Source of the DNA: Topomyia yanbarensis
Taxonomy: Eukaryota > Arthropoda > Insecta > Diptera > Culicidae
Assembly: GCF_030247195.1 (NCBI RefSeq)
Contig: NC_080670.1
Coordinates: 36,857,934 to 36,921,933, forward strand
DNA length: 64,000 nucleotides
Direction of reading: 5' to 3'
Made by a program: the position numbers and the translations under genes. The notes beneath the pieces were generated by a model, which ran no database searches, was not told the origin of the DNA, and saw only the letters and a program-made list of their open reading frames with translations. Below are positions 41,607 to 53,103 of the stretch, piece by piece (positions within the stretch are counted from its first letter, which is position 1; each line of letters begins with the position of its first letter).

Positions 41607-43283
41607 AATCGGTTCTTGTATTTGAGCTGGAATCCTTACTGATTCCATCCACGGGTTCTATCCACGTTTTAACTGGGTTGTAAACAGCCTGAGATAGAGT
41701 CAAGCCCAGTCAAGAAGAGCAAGTTTCTGTCTAACGCATTTGTTCCTAGGGCCAACAGGCACAGGCGAGTAGAGTTAACTGACAAAATTTCCGCTCGCTT
41801 GACAATGTTCGTCCCCCTTTGTCTTGACTGAGATGGCTCCGTTGTGCAGTTGGCAAAAGGGGGTTTCCGTTTTCTGTGTGCCATAATTGAGCATCAACCT
41901 ACGGTTGACAATTTAGTGACTGCTGCACGTTCATATACGGTAGGTACTGCTACCTAGTTTACAAACTGGCGAATGCCGCCCAGTTGCGCTTCTAATCACA
42001 TCTAATCAGGGCCACACTTTTCAACCTTCGAAAATGGTAAAGTATTCATTTTGCTCCATAGGGGCACTGTGTTCTAAACTCTGTCACAACAAATCAGACT
42101 CACGCTTCGCAGAGTAAACTGTCAATTAACAATTAATTTAGCCGAATTTTCACGCTCATTACTCAATTTACACGGGGGGTTGAATGTGCTCAACGAAATG
42201 AACGAATTTACTGTGAATTGTTACAACCCGTTCGTTGCTCATTTCGTGGCTAAATTTACAGCGAGAAAGTTTATTTTTACCGCCACCTGCTTTTATCTCC
42301 GCACCACGCTCATGGTATGGTGATGACATACTGGAAATGTAACAATCTTCCAACTTTTAAACCAACCTTTTGAGCTCGAAATGTGAATACAAAACTCAGT
42401 TCCGACGTTAATTGTAATTAACAGAGCATTGTTTCCTGCTTTCCGTTTAAAACCCACATATACAGACGTACAGGTTGGTTTCCCGCCCTGACTAATTGAA
42501 TGTTCCGCGATGCGTTTTTTGGTAAAATGGGTAAATTTTCTTCGCTCGTAACGGCAAGGGAAAACTTGTCGTCATCGGTCGAGTGTGCTTGGGCGTCACC
42601 ATAGTGCCCACTCAACCACTACCCGAACTTCTGCAGCGCTTTGTTGGCAACGAAAAGACGAGCGACCGCCCCCCTCGACCGAGTGGTTTCGGTCTGTTTC
42701 GGTTGTTGATTATTCTGCTTATTATTAGGTGTTTCACTGTTTTTGGCGAAACATAAAAGAAATGCTAACTGCGATGTATTTTGGCGATGCGTTACCGGAA
42801 ATAAGCAAAAATTAAGCGAAATTGACGGAAAAGTGTGATTTGATTTCCAAACGAAGGAGCTATTTTCGCCCACAAATTCGGATGGTTCGACAGTCAAGCT
42901 TTTCATCAACTTGGTTTCATGTGTTTTGTTGATGAGTTTTTAAGTCCACGGTGGTGCGCAGAAAAAGATTCATAACAGGAATGGTATATAGTATGTACAT
43001 TAGACTGCCCAGAAAAATAATGAATTTTTGAAAACCCAATCGGACCACCTCTAAGTCGATTCCTATTCCCACTAGGAGTACTTGCACCTAATTTGAAGCA
43101 AGTCGGGCAAGACTAGCTGCCTGAAGTTTGTATGGGATTTTTTGACAATTTATATGGAGAAAACCCACTAGCTCGCATTTTCGCCGCTAGGTAGCACTGC
43201 ATGCATCGTATTATCACTGTAAGGGAAAATAAGAAAGATAATTTAAAACTTTGTCGAAGACTGCTTGTCAATCCGGCTTTGTT
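41607..43283. other. Spacer, no supported gene
   Basis: Mostly unique sequence with short frames on the minus strand (42418-42615, 42619-42909) lacking domains. The part from about 43000 (TAGACTGCCCAGAAAAATAA onward) has the look of a dispersed repeat end, but its partner was not found. Confidence 0.4.
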
Positions 43284-43294
43284 AAAATACTAAC

Positions 43295-45692
43295 CTCGAC
43301 CCGCAAAGAAGACCAAGGACAGAGGCGAGGCCTTGTGGGTGAAGACCGACGAGGACAAATATGCTGACGTCCTTAAGTCAATGCGGGCGGCCGAAAGGCT
43401 CTCGGCCCTCGGGCAGGACGTGCGCAGCGTGAGACGCACCAAGACCAGCGAAATGCTCTTGGTGCTGGAGCGAGGCGCACAATTTAGTACGGCGTACAAG
43501 ACCTTGGCCCAAGAGGTCCTGGGTAAGGGCGCCCAGGCGAGAACCCTGCCAAGAAACAGCAGACGCCCGGTATACTGGTGGAGTGCCGAGATTGCAGCCC
43601 TACGATCAGCCTGCCTCAGAGCTAGACGTAGGATGCAAAGAGCCCGCACCGAAGATGCAACAGAGAGAACCGCCGTGAAGTGTTGCAAGCTGCAAAATTG
43701 GCCCTTAACCAGGCCATTAAAAGCAGCAAGAGAGCGTGTTTCGACAACCTGTGCGAGAGGGCCAACGCGAATCCGTGGGGTTACGCCTACAGAATCGTGA
43801 TGGCTAAGACCAAAAGATGCTCTCCACCCCCAGAACGGTCTCCGGACCGGTTGGCGGGGATGATCGAAGTACTCTTCCCGTCTCGAGCCACAAGCCCCTG
43901 GCCACCTGCACTGCAAGACATTGTAGGCGCGGCCGAAATGGTGGCTTCGGTGACGAATGAAGAACTACTCACAGTGGCTAATTCCCTAGCAATGAATAAA
44001 GCTCCAGGGCCGGATGGAGTTCCAAACAGCGCACTCAAGGCAGCGATCATAGCGAACTCGAACATGTTCAGGTTAGCTATGCAGAGATGCCTAGACGAGT
44101 GCCGCTTCACCGATAGATGGAAAAGGCAGAAATTGGTGCTGTTGCCGAAGCCCGGGAAGCAGCCAGGCGTACAGACCAATCTGTCTGATCGACATGACTG
44201 GCAAATTACTGGAGTCGGATCATCCTCAACAGGCTAACCCCGTACTCAGAAGGTACGGACGGCCTGTCAAGCAACCAGTTTGGTTTTCGAAAGGGTAACT
44301 CCACGGTGGACGCTATCAACTCAGTGATAAAGACTGCCGAGATAGCGATCCAACGAAAAAGGCGAGGCATTCTATACTGTGCGTTAGTGACACTTGACGT
44401 GAAGAACGCATTCAACAGCGCAAGCTGGGATGCCATCGCGCTCTCGTTACACTGGCTTAGCCTATCGGTGGGTCTGTACCGGATCCTGGAAAGTTACTTT
44501 CAGGACCGCGTACTACTATACGAGACTGATGCCGGTCAGAAAAGGGTTCCTATTACCGCCAGAGTCCCGCAGTACTCGATCCTAGGCCCGGTATTATGGA
44601 ACCTCATGTATGACGAGGTTCTAAGACTAAAGGTTCCTCCTAGGATCAAGATCGTTGGCTTTTCTGACGACGTAACCTTGGCGATCTACGGGGAGTCTGT
44701 CCCCGAGGTAAAACTAACCGCAGAACACGCGATCAACACGGTAGCAGAATGGATGAGCGCGAGAGGTCTGGAGCTTGCTCAGCATAAGACGGAGGTGGTT
44801 ATCGTCAACAACCGCAAGTCGGCACAACATGCAGTTATCCATGTGGGAGAAGTCGTAATCACTTCACAGTGGAGTCTGAAGTCTCTCGGAGTCATCATAG
44901 ACGACAAGCTGACCTTCGGCAGCCATGTCGCCTATACGTGCAAGAGAGCTTCGACTTCTGTTGCGGCATTATCGAGGCAATAGGAGTTCAATAGCTCAAA
45001 GGTGTGCGCCAGTAGACTACTGGCAGGCGTTGCCGTATCTATCCTCAGGTACGGTGGCCCGTCCTGGTCAAGAGCACTGAGAGGAACAAGTAACATGCAG
45101 AAACTGGAGAGCACCTACCGCGTGATGTGTCTCAGAGTGATATCTACTTACTGCACGGTATCACACGATGCATCCTGCATGATAGCGAGCATGATGCCAG
45201 TTGGGCTGGTCATCCAGGAAGATGAGGAGTGCTTTGAGCTACGTGGCACTAGAGGAGCCCGCGAGCGCACCAGGGTGGCTTCGGTCGCCAGATGGCAGCG
45301 TGAGTGGGATAACTCCTCGAAAGGTTTGATGGACCCACCGGCTGATACCTAACATATCGAGCTGGGTTCCATCTGACACAATTCCTGTCAGGCAATGGCT
45401 GCTTCCGACAGTACCTCCACAGGTTCGGGCACGCTGAGGTCCCCGTCTGTCCTGACTGCCCAGGTGTTGACGAAACTGCCGAGCACCTACTGTTCCTATG
45501 TCTTCGTTTAGACGTCGAAAGGAGAGCAATGCTTGACGTCTGTGGCTGGGACACAACCCCTGATACCCTTATTCAGCGGATGTGTCCAGCGGTGGAGAAG
45601 TGGAACGCAGTCTCGACTGCAACCACCCAGATAGCCTGCAGGCTACAGAGAATCTGGCGCACCAGGCAAAAGACGACGGGCACGACTAACTA
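43295..45692 (+). pseudogene. Fused, frameshifted R1 ORF1-ORF2 remnant
   Basis: ORF1 codons (A-L-G-Q-D-V-R-S-V-R-R-T) join at about 43533 directly to ORF2 codons (L-P-R-N-S-R-R-P-V-Y-W-W), in frame. The deletion removed the zinc knuckles and the endonuclease active site. Frameshifts follow near 43670 and 44170. The catalytic box is F-S-D-D (about 44660) instead of F-A-D-D, and V-P-Q-Y-S-I-L replaces V-P-Q-G-S-I-L. A TAG lies at about 44981. The C-terminal C-P-D-C-P-G cluster is still readable near 45455, and Trp (TGG, about 45363) stands where copy 1 has TGA. Inactive. Confidence 0.85.
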
Positions 45693-46227
45693 GTGATTGG
45701 TTAGTTGGAGCGGAAAGGGCCGAGCGCGAAAAAGTGAGTGAATGGTCTGTTCATGCTGAGGCAAGTTTGGCGCAGCGATTGGCAACCGCGTAAGGGGTAA
45801 ACCTAGCCACCCCGAAGCAAGGCAGAAGAGTGAGTGAATAGGCGTATATATGGACTGCCTCAGTGAGGAGTGTAGGGTGAGCCAGTCAGCCTCACATGGT
45901 ATGTTAGAGGTGAGCACAAAAGTAAGCCTCGCATGGAGTGTTAGAGAGTGAATCAAGGTGCGATAGAGAGAGAGCACCCAAGTAAGCCTCATGCAGGATG
46001 TATGAACGCGTGAGCGAGAGTGAGTGAGTGCATGAAGTACAGCCATTCCCCCAGAAGTAATACCGAGAGGTAGTCCCTAGGGAGAACAATGGCGGAGCCG
46101 AATAGAGTTTAGTCGGTATTATCTTGTCATGGTGGAGCCCAACACTCCAGTACACTCCGTGTGGTAGTTTGGCATCTACTAATGCACGTGTACTGGGTCA
46201 GTGCGTAAATTGCATTTTCCATTGTAA
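43295..46227 (+). mobile_element. R1-clade element copy 2: 5'-truncated, internally deleted
   Basis: Starts in ORF1 at the equivalent of residue about 256, runs through a fused ORF1-ORF2 and a 3' UTR, and ends in a short A run at 46225-46231. AAAATACTAAC at 43284-43294 and 46228-46238 is a probable 11-bp target duplication. Overall similarity to copy 1 is high by eye (around 90%), with many lesions. Confidence 0.85.
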
Positions 46228-46583
46228 AAAATACTAACTAGAACTAGTCAGAATTTCAGCTCATTTTCGGCTGAACTTTACTGGGGAGAAGAGGCTATTT
46301 CTAGAGATGCACCGAATAGTACTATTCGGCTTTCAGCCGAATACCGAATATTTAATGTTTAATTATTCGGCGTACCGTATATTCGGCTAAAGCCGAATAG
46401 TACTATTCGGTGCATCTCAAGAAATAACCTCTTCTCCCCAGTAAAGTTCAGCCGAAAATGAGCTGAAATTCTGACTAGTTCTAGTTAGTATTTTTTTTAC
46501 AATGGAAAATGCAATTTACGCACCGACCCAGTACACGTGCATTAGTAGGTGCCAAACTACCACACGGAGTGAACTGGAGTGTT
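46141..46583. repeat. 443-bp foldback including the R1 copy 2 3' end in both arms
   Basis: Pairs sum to 92724 (46141 with 46583), centre near 46362. The outer arms are the R1 3' UTR end plus flank; the middle is a small palindrome with AGATGCACCGAATAGTACTA and its inverse. The right arm therefore carries an inverted second copy of the last 90 or so bases of the R1 element. Confidence 0.85.
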
Positions 46584-46812
46584 CGGCTGGTATTTGGCTC
46601 GAATATTCAGTGCATCTCTAGTATTTTGTATATATGTATTTTCTTTTATTTTGTTTCTTTTAAATATTTCATGAATATTATACCATTATTTTTCATATTC
46701 GGCCGAAAGTCGGTTTTTATTACTCGGTGTACCGTATATTCGGCATAAATCAAAATCGGCTGGTATTCGGCCCGAATATTCGGTCGACCGAATATTCGGT
46801 GCATCTCTAGTT
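46290..46812. repeat. ATTCGGTGCATCTCTAG motif cluster (MITE-like)
   Basis: GAGATGCACCGAATA or its complement occurs at about 46295, 46410, 46605 and 46793, with many CCGAATATTCGG/GCCGAAT variants between. These look like ends of a short DNA transposon family; AGAGATGCACCGA-type ends suggest hAT-like MITEs, but no 8-bp duplication is proved. Confidence 0.5.
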
Positions 46813-48000
46813 ATTTCAAACTGCGGACATATTTGTGTCGTCATAAATAAGCTCTTATTGTAAGAAAAACATTTTTACAGATAGCTGCTCCATTATGCAA
46901 TTTTATTTAAAATACAAATATTTGATATTTAAAACATTTTCAATTTTTGAATGCATGAAAACTGTTTAATTTTTTTGAAAAATATATGATAACTTCTTTT
47001 GATGTATATTTATTTTGCAAAGACGAATGAATTCCAGCAACGCCCTCTCGTATGGTTTTGCGGTACAAGTGATAGTTCTCAAATAGTATTTTTTTAAATT
47101 AATGCAAAAACCCATACGCATTTTTCAAAAATTGACCTTGAATTTAAATTGTCTGTCAGTGGAAAACGTGGAGATTCATACATCGAAGCGAACATAACTG
47201 CCAAGTTCCGTTCGAATCGAGGATGGTAGATGTATATGATTTGCTATTTTGTCATTTAATCTCTCGCAATATTATAAGTAACATCATATTCAACCAAATG
47301 TGCATTTTCGAAAAACAATATCAATATCAGAAAAATGCTACCGCTGAATTCACTACGCCATGACGCCAAGTTTCATTTCAGTCAAACGAGGTCACAACGC
47401 TTGTTATTACTTTCCGACCGAACAAACGAAAAATAAATCCGATTTCACCCAACTTTTATTATTAGCAATCGATGATTACAGAGTGTCTCCGATGGAAGAT
47501 GACAGCACCACACCGTACCGGGCGGCGTCAGTTCCTGGAACCCGGAACACTGGTAATAATCACTAATTATTATTAACACATGCAGTTGCGAGTGAGAGTT
47601 GTTTTACGTTGAATTATATTATTTATGTTTTGTCGTGAGAATCAAAGAGGAAGCCACGCAATCGGTCGAGGTCGTGTAATATAATAGATCATTTATGTTG
47701 AAAGATTCAACTAATGATCAACGCTTTCGAAGGGGTGAATTTAATAGATAATAGATTGAGAAAATCAAAGGCCTTAACTTGAAGTTTTATCCAAAACCAG
47801 TCACGACATAAAAACATGATATGAGATCATCATAATGACTATCACGCAGCGAGCAATTCTCGGAGAGGTTTCTGGACTTTTGACCCCAAGTTAGTTTCCA
47901 ATTTTGCACAATAATGAAAATGATATTCATTATTGTGCAGATGTTTTCATTTATTTCGATAATAGAGGTTTTAACCTTAGGATCATTCGCTATTTTTTGG
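46813..48000. other. AT-rich spacer, no gene seen
   Basis: AT-rich, with a small 68-codon frame at 47360-47566 that lacks any motif. No paired repeats found. Confidence 0.45.
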
Positions 48001-48009
48001 GGTTAGAGA

Positions 48010-48112
48010 AATCTCTTTAGAAAAATCGCTAACCCTACGTGTGGGGTTCGGAGTCGAACCTGGGAGAGCTGCGTACAAGGTAATCGATTTTCCAACTACA
48101 CTATATCCGCTA
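48010..48112 (-). mobile_element. tRNA-like SINE head or tRNA pseudogene
   Basis: Read on the minus strand: TAGTGTAGTTGG (A box) about 35 bases before GGTTCGACTCC (B box), then GCGATTTTTCTAAAG, which resembles the post-tRNA part of the other SINEs here. The 7-base acceptor start GCGGATA has no matching 3' partner, so it is not a functional tRNA. Probably a different SINE family from the GCCGGTGGTTGAG copies. Confidence 0.5.
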
Positions 48113-49082
48113 TACAAATCTATGCAATCCGGTATTTTCACTTCACACATTCATAGACTCTGCATTAGCTCGTGTAAATGTCGTAAAAATCTCACCGTTA
48201 TCGAATTTGTACAATCAAACTCGTAAAAACTTCACTTTCTGTCTGAGGTAGCGAAGAAAATTCCATTTCGCGGAACTTGACCAACAACAATCACCTTTTG
48301 AGTTCGAGTGCGCATATACCTACCGGTAAAATCGGTGCGGGCTGAGCTGAGCGGGTGCGTAGCCGATGGAAAAAGGATGAAAGATTTGTTGAAAATTTAC
48401 GCAACAACATTCACGATTAGGCTATGCATGCTCGACGTAAGAGTGCCTCTGACCGTGACCACATGCCGCGGGAGTGCGTTGCCGTTAAGCGGATTGCAAT
48501 TACCTGCTACTGTACACATGTACCTGGCTGTGAATGTGCATTAACACTTTCATTATTTTGTCGATTTTATCCTCCGCTCTGTTGGTGTATGTTTCACCGG
48601 CAGCATTCACCGATCGTTCTGGTTCTGTGTGCGGAAGTTGTAAAGGGATCTTTCGAACTGCCAGCCTCGGTATGTAGAAACCATTGTCCAATTAATCCTA
48701 ATAGATCATAATAAGCTTCGCCATGAAACAGTATCAGGCTGCAGGAAATATATTTTTGTTGATTGAAATATTTTTTGTCATATTTTTCCAACCAATCAAG
48801 TATTACATTGCTGAACCGCTTCACTGAATAACTAAAGCTATCACCATATTTCGATATTGTTTACTAAAAAAACGGTAGTACAAGTTATAGGTTAGGTCAA
48901 ATACATCACAAAAACTTGATTTATAGCAGAATTTTTTTTGGGACTCTGGAACGTAGAAGAATAGCCTTTTACAACGGTATACTATGTTATGTTCTTTTGT
49001 TTCAACATACTATGCGGTTCTGAGGCAACAATGTGAAATTAACCATTGATTTGCGATTTTTTCGGAAAAAAATATTCAAATT
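48113..49082. other. Spacer, no supported gene
   Basis: Short frames only (48308-48711 region on plus, 48594-48824 on minus) with no domain. AT content rises towards 49082, where the 154-bp direct repeat begins. Confidence 0.4.
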
Positions 49083-49236
49083 GTTCAACATTTTCAAGGA
49101 GGAACGTCTTAGTTTTAATCAAAATTTAGAGATAGTATTCAATTCCGCATCTAATGACCTATCAATCATCAAAACCGGTTCCAAAATGCCAGATTTCTGC
49201 AATTTTTTCTGGCTTTGCATGAACTTTTAAGGGGAT
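49083..49236 (+). repeat. 154-bp direct repeat, left copy (partner 53626-53779)
   Basis: 49083-49236 and 53626-53779 appear identical base for base (offset 4,543), beginning GTTCAACATTTTCAAGGAGG and ending ACTTTTAAGGGGAT. They immediately flank the LOA-like element and are not part of its coding or UTR sequence, so they behave as an exceptionally long target site duplication. Confidence 0.9.
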
Positions 49237-49457
49237 CAGGTATCAGAATATATTGGCTCAAATGGCACGTTCCCCGTATGTAGTCGGGGATTTGTGCCTT
49301 GCCGTGTCTTTTCATCATTACCTGAGCGGAAGGAAAGGAGAAGGAGCAGGGAGGAAGTAGAATTGGAAGGGTGGGAAAAATAACAACACAAACATAAAAG
49401 AAAACAAACAGCAGGTAAGTTAAACTCACAAGTAGTTTAACTCGCCTGCGAGTAAGC

Positions 49458-52400
49458 CTAAAGCTCTTTACCACATTGGATAAGAAACTTTAGTATGTCT
49501 CTGAGTTTCAGTCGTCCAAACATGATATCTTCTATGTAAGGACGGCCGAAAACTCGAAATCGTAATTGCGCTACCGCTGGACAGTTGCATATCAGATGAT
49601 ATGAGGTTCCGTAGTCGGATTCACAAAGATCACATGAAAAGGACTCAGCGCGCTGAATAGTTGCCATGTGATAGTTGAGTTTGCAGTGGCCGGTTAAAGC
49701 CCTGGTCAGCATGCCGCAGTGGAGCTTCGAAAAGTGTAGGAGATTTCTCGAAGTCACTGGGCACGGTTGTTCTAGAAATGCCTTTGTTTGGCGACACGTT
49801 TGTAGATTATTCCAATAATTGCGGTGCTCGGACGAAGCCCAGGACCGTATTTTTTCCCTTATCCAACTTGTCGAAATTGGCAGGGCGGGCTCAGGACCAA
49901 CGAAGTCAATCGCTGAACCCGCCCTGGCCAATTCATCAGCCCATTCGTTTCCAGTTATACCGGAGTGTCCGGGCACCCAGACAAGGTAGATAGTGTTGAC
50001 AATGCTTAGTTCTTCGATTTGGTTTCGGCACGCGATCACTAGCTTGGACCGTGAGTAGTTTGAGCTAAGGGCTTTGATTGCAGCTTGGCTATCGGAGCAG
50101 AAATTTATAACCTTACCGGACAATCCCTGTTGAAGGGCCGATTGTACCCCGCACATAATCGCGAAGATTTCAGCTTGGAATACAGTACAGTATCTACCTA
50201 GCGAGTGAGATTGTTCCAATCTCATTTCGCGACAGTAGACACCAGCACCAGCACGTCCCTCCATCAGAGAACCGTCAGTGTAACAGGCCACTTGCGTTTG
50301 TTGTTGTCTCTCCAAATAGCCAGACAACCACTCCTCTCTGGAAGGAAACTTCACCTGGAATGTCCTAAAAGGAAAACTACATGTGAGTGTTATGTCGCTG
50401 GGAGCAAGAATGTTTTCACCCCATGCAACCATTTGTGACCACAGTCGTGTATGACTGGTAGAAAGATCAATATGGTTACTGTTCCAGAGCCCAGTAACCT
50501 GCAGCCTGTAAGCACATGATAGTGCTTCTTGTTTAAGGTGTATGTGTAATGGTTTGATGTTTAGCAGGGCCTCAAGGGCAGCAGTTGGAGTAGTAGTGAA
50601 AGCACCGGTCAACGCCATGAGCGCCATTCTTTGCAGATGGTTTAGCTTCGACTGGACCATCGCCACCTCTCCCTTCTGCCACCACACAAGACACCCGTAT
50701 GACAGTATTGGACGTACAATTGTCGTGTAAATCCAAAAGATGTATTTAGGTTTGAGACCCCAGGTCTTTCCAAAAGTTCGTCTGCATTGCCCGAAGGCCA
50801 TGCACGCTTTCTTGACTCTGAACTCAATGTGAGCTGACCAGTTCAATTTGGAATCCAATATAGCTCCAACGTACTTGACTTGATCCGCACACAGCAGCTC
50901 AGAGTCAAAAAACTGTAAGGGACGAACTCCGGTTGTTATTCGCTTCTTCGTGAAAAGAACCATTGAGGTTTTGTTTGGATTAACTGTTAATTTAACGTGT
51001 TGACACCACTGTTCGACAGCTCTTAATGCTTGTTGCATTAAGTCGAAGATTGTTCCGATGCTCAGTCCGGTAATTAATATGTGATAATCGTCAGCAAACC
51101 CGTAGGTTGGAAAACCAAGCTCATTGAGCTTTTTCAACAAGCCATCGGCAACTAGGTTCCATAGCAAGGGCGACAGAACGCCCCCCTGTGGACAGCCGCA
51201 AACACTCAACTTCCTTATCTCTGCCTGTCTCAGTGACGAGCAAAGGATGCGGTTGCTAAGCATTGCGTTTATCCAACCCGAGATACATGCGGATACCCCG
51301 TGGCCGCGCGTCGCTTCCAGAATAGTCTGGAAGGACACATTGTCAAAAGCACCCTCAATATCCAGGAATACACCCAAGCTGGATTGCTTGAGCGAGAAAG
51401 CTTTCTCAATGTTGTAAACAACATCATGAAGCAGTGTGATCGTAGATTTCCCACGCTGATATGCGTGTTGCATTTTATGCAGCGGATATTCCACCAAGCA
51501 TTCATTTCTGATGTGATGATCGACTATCCGTTCCAAAGCTTTCAATAGAAAAGAGCTAAGACTGATAGGCCTAAAGCTCTTGGCCTCTTCGTAGCTCGAG
51601 CGCCCACCTTTGGGAATGAATTTAACGGTTATTTCTCGCCATGCTTTAGGGATATACCCGGTAGCAAGACTGGTAAGCATAATCTTTTTCAAGACAGATT
51701 TGAGGATATCAAACCCCTTTTGCAGCAGTACAGGGAAGATTCCATCTTTTCCAGGCGATTTGTATGGAGCAAAGCTGTCAATTGCCCACTTAACCGATTC
51801 GGTGGTAACCAGTGTGCGTGCTAGCGCCCACGAGTCCGAATCACCAGAATGGGATGCGTGATCACTGTTCAGCTCCGGATCCATACAACCCGGGAAATGA
51901 GTGTTGAAAAGACAATCGAGGACATTTTTTTCGTTCGTCATATAAACACCATCACTGGTTTTTAAAGAGTCCATCTCAAAATCTTTCGATTTTGAGAGAA
52001 TTTTATTTAATCTGCTTGCCTCGTTCAGATTGGAGATATTTGTGCATAGGTTTCTCCAACCAGCCCGCTCAGCAGATCTAAGACATTTTTTATACGCTTT
52101 TCGAGCTAATTTGAAAGCTCTGGAATCATCCCGCTGACGCCGATTCCAAGCTGTTCTCATATCCTTTTTCTTCTTATCCAGATCAGCCCTCCACCACGGG
52201 GTTCCCCTATAAGTTCTTACAGTACGCAGAGGACAAGCCTCCTCGTAGGATGTTACAATGAATGTATTTGTTGTAATTACAGCTTCGTCTAGATCGTCGA
52301 TTTGTTCTATTGTTGGGAGATAACCATGGAATTTTGTAGCTAGGTTCTCCGTGTATAGATCCCAGTTTGTAGACTTTGGGTTGCGATATGTCGCTATGTT

Positions 52401-52943
52401 TAAGGTGACATTCAGATGATCGAAAAAAATGAATTTATGGTCAGATAGAGAAGGTTCGGTTTCATTTAGAACCTGCCAGTTGCTTAGCTCGTGCAGAACT
52501 CTATCAGAGCAGAGTGTTATATCCAACACCTCTTCTCTTCCAGATTTTACAAAAGTTGGGCGGTTTCCTGTGTTGAGGATATGCAGATTTGAACTGCTGA
52601 TATATTCCATCAGCTGAGAGCCTCTCGGATTTATATCAGAGCTGCCCCAGATGATGTGATGGGCATTCGCATCACTGCCAATGATAAGTTGAAGACTATT
52701 ATTTTCACAGTATGATACCACTTTCTTTAATTCATCCGTAGGAGATGGCTCATTGTGAGGCAAATATGCCGAGCAATAGACGTATTTCCTTACAATGGAT
52801 TCCGTTGTCACTTTGACAACTATTGCACAAATGTCACGAGTTGTTAGTTCGGACAAAAGATGGGCCTCAATAGCATTATTTACCAGGATACATGCGCGTG
52901 GCATTTCCCGAGCATTATTCATTCCACTTTTGCTAAAAACCAC
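49458..52943 (-). CDS. LOA-like ORF2: endonuclease, RT and RNase H
   Basis: 1161 codons open in one frame. Endonuclease: S-D-A-N-A-H-H near 90 and L-S-D-H-K near 165. RT: Y-K-S-P-G-K-D-G-I, F-L-D-I-E-G-A-F-D-N-V, G-C-P-Q-G-G-V-L-S-P, catalytic F-A-D-D at about 616-619. RNase H: Y-T-D-G-S, Q-A-E-I-F-A, S-D-S-Q-A-A, N-E-W-A-D-E-L-A, all four acidic residues present. C-terminal Cys/His cluster C-D-L-C...H-L-I-C-N-C. The true start is upstream: ATG 53103 (M-F-R-V-A-Q-I-N-L-Q-H) opens the endonuclease in another frame, and one extra base in an A8 run (52971-52978, T8 in the sense strand's complement) breaks continuity. One base from intact. Confidence 0.88.
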   Translation of the reverse strand: MVFSKSGMNNAREMPRACILVNNAIEAHLLSELTTRDICAIVVKVTTESIVRKYVYCSAYLPHNEPSPTDELKKVVSYCENNSLQLIIGSDANAHHIIWGSSDINPRGSQLMEYISSSNLHILNTGNRPTFVKSGREEVLDITLCSDRVLHELSNWQVLNETEPSLSDHKFIFFDHLNVTLNIATYRNPKSTNWDLYTENLATKFHGYLPTIEQIDDLDEAVITTNTFIVTSYEEACPLRTVRTYRGTPWWRADLDKKKKDMRTAWNRRQRDDSRAFKLARKAYKKCLRSAERAGWRNLCTNISNLNEASRLNKILSKSKDFEMDSLKTSDGVYMTNEKNVLDCLFNTHFPGCMDPELNSDHASHSGDSDSWALARTLVTTESVKWAIDSFAPYKSPGKDGIFPVLLQKGFDILKSVLKKIMLTSLATGYIPKAWREITVKFIPKGGRSSYEEAKSFRPISLSSFLLKALERIVDHHIRNECLVEYPLHKMQHAYQRGKSTITLLHDVVYNIEKAFSLKQSSLGVFLDIEGAFDNVSFQTILEATRGHGVSACISGWINAMLSNRILCSSLRQAEIRKLSVCGCPQGGVLSPLLWNLVADGLLKKLNELGFPTYGFADDYHILITGLSIGTIFDLMQQALRAVEQWCQHVKLTVNPNKTSMVLFTKKRITTGVRPLQFFDSELLCADQVKYVGAILDSKLNWSAHIEFRVKKACMAFGQCRRTFGKTWGLKPKYIFWIYTTIVRPILSYGCLVWWQKGEVAMVQSKLNHLQRMALMALTGAFTTTPTAALEALLNIKPLHIHLKQEALSCAYRLQVTGLWNSNHIDLSTSHTRLWSQMVAWGENILAPSDITLTCSFPFRTFQVKFPSREEWLSGYLERQQQTQVACYTDGSLMEGRAGAGVYCREMRLEQSHSLGRYCTVFQAEIFAIMCGVQSALQQGLSGKVINFCSDSQAAIKALSSNYSRSKLVIACRNQIEELSIVNTIYLVWVPGHSGITGNEWADELARAGSAIDFVGPEPALPISTSWIREKIRSWASSEHRNYWNNLQTCRQTKAFLEQPCPVTSRNLLHFSKLHCGMLTRALTGHCKLNYHMATIQRAESFSCDLCESDYGTSYHLICNCPAVAQLRFRVFGRPYIEDIMFGRLKLRDILKFLIQCGKEL

Positions 52944-53103
52944 AAAAGCGGGAGTTAATAAATTACCAACAAAAAAAATTCCCTGTTTTGAAGTAAGGCT
53001 CCTGAGCCAAGGCTATGTGACCCTTGCCTTCCTGAAATAGACGAGAAAGGTTCAGTGTTGCTGTCCGTTTATGCTGAAGGTTTATCTGTGCCACCCTAAA
53101 CAT
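52944..53103 (-). CDS. N-terminal start of LOA-like ORF2, out of frame by one base
   Basis: ATG at 53103 followed by F-R-V-A-Q-I-N-L-Q-H-K-R and A-L-A-Q-E-P-Y-F, the first two endonuclease blocks (Asn and Glu metal-site residues). The frame meets a stop just after the homopolymer at 52971-52978; one base fewer there continues into the main ORF. It overlaps the end of the upstream frame by about 20 bases. Confidence 0.75.

Noticed and set aside
33836..41625. Dozens of open frames of 60-220 codons encoding Phe-Arg-Ala-Lys, Ile-Ser-Cys-Glu or Arg-Asn-Ser-Val repeats on both strands
   Set aside because: They are translations of a stop-poor 12-bp minisatellite, and mirror-image frames exist in both palindrome arms. 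No sign of a gene.
48040..48110. Functional tRNA on the minus strand
   Set aside because: The 5' acceptor strand GCGGATA has no complementary 3' strand, and the sequence runs into SINE-like body.
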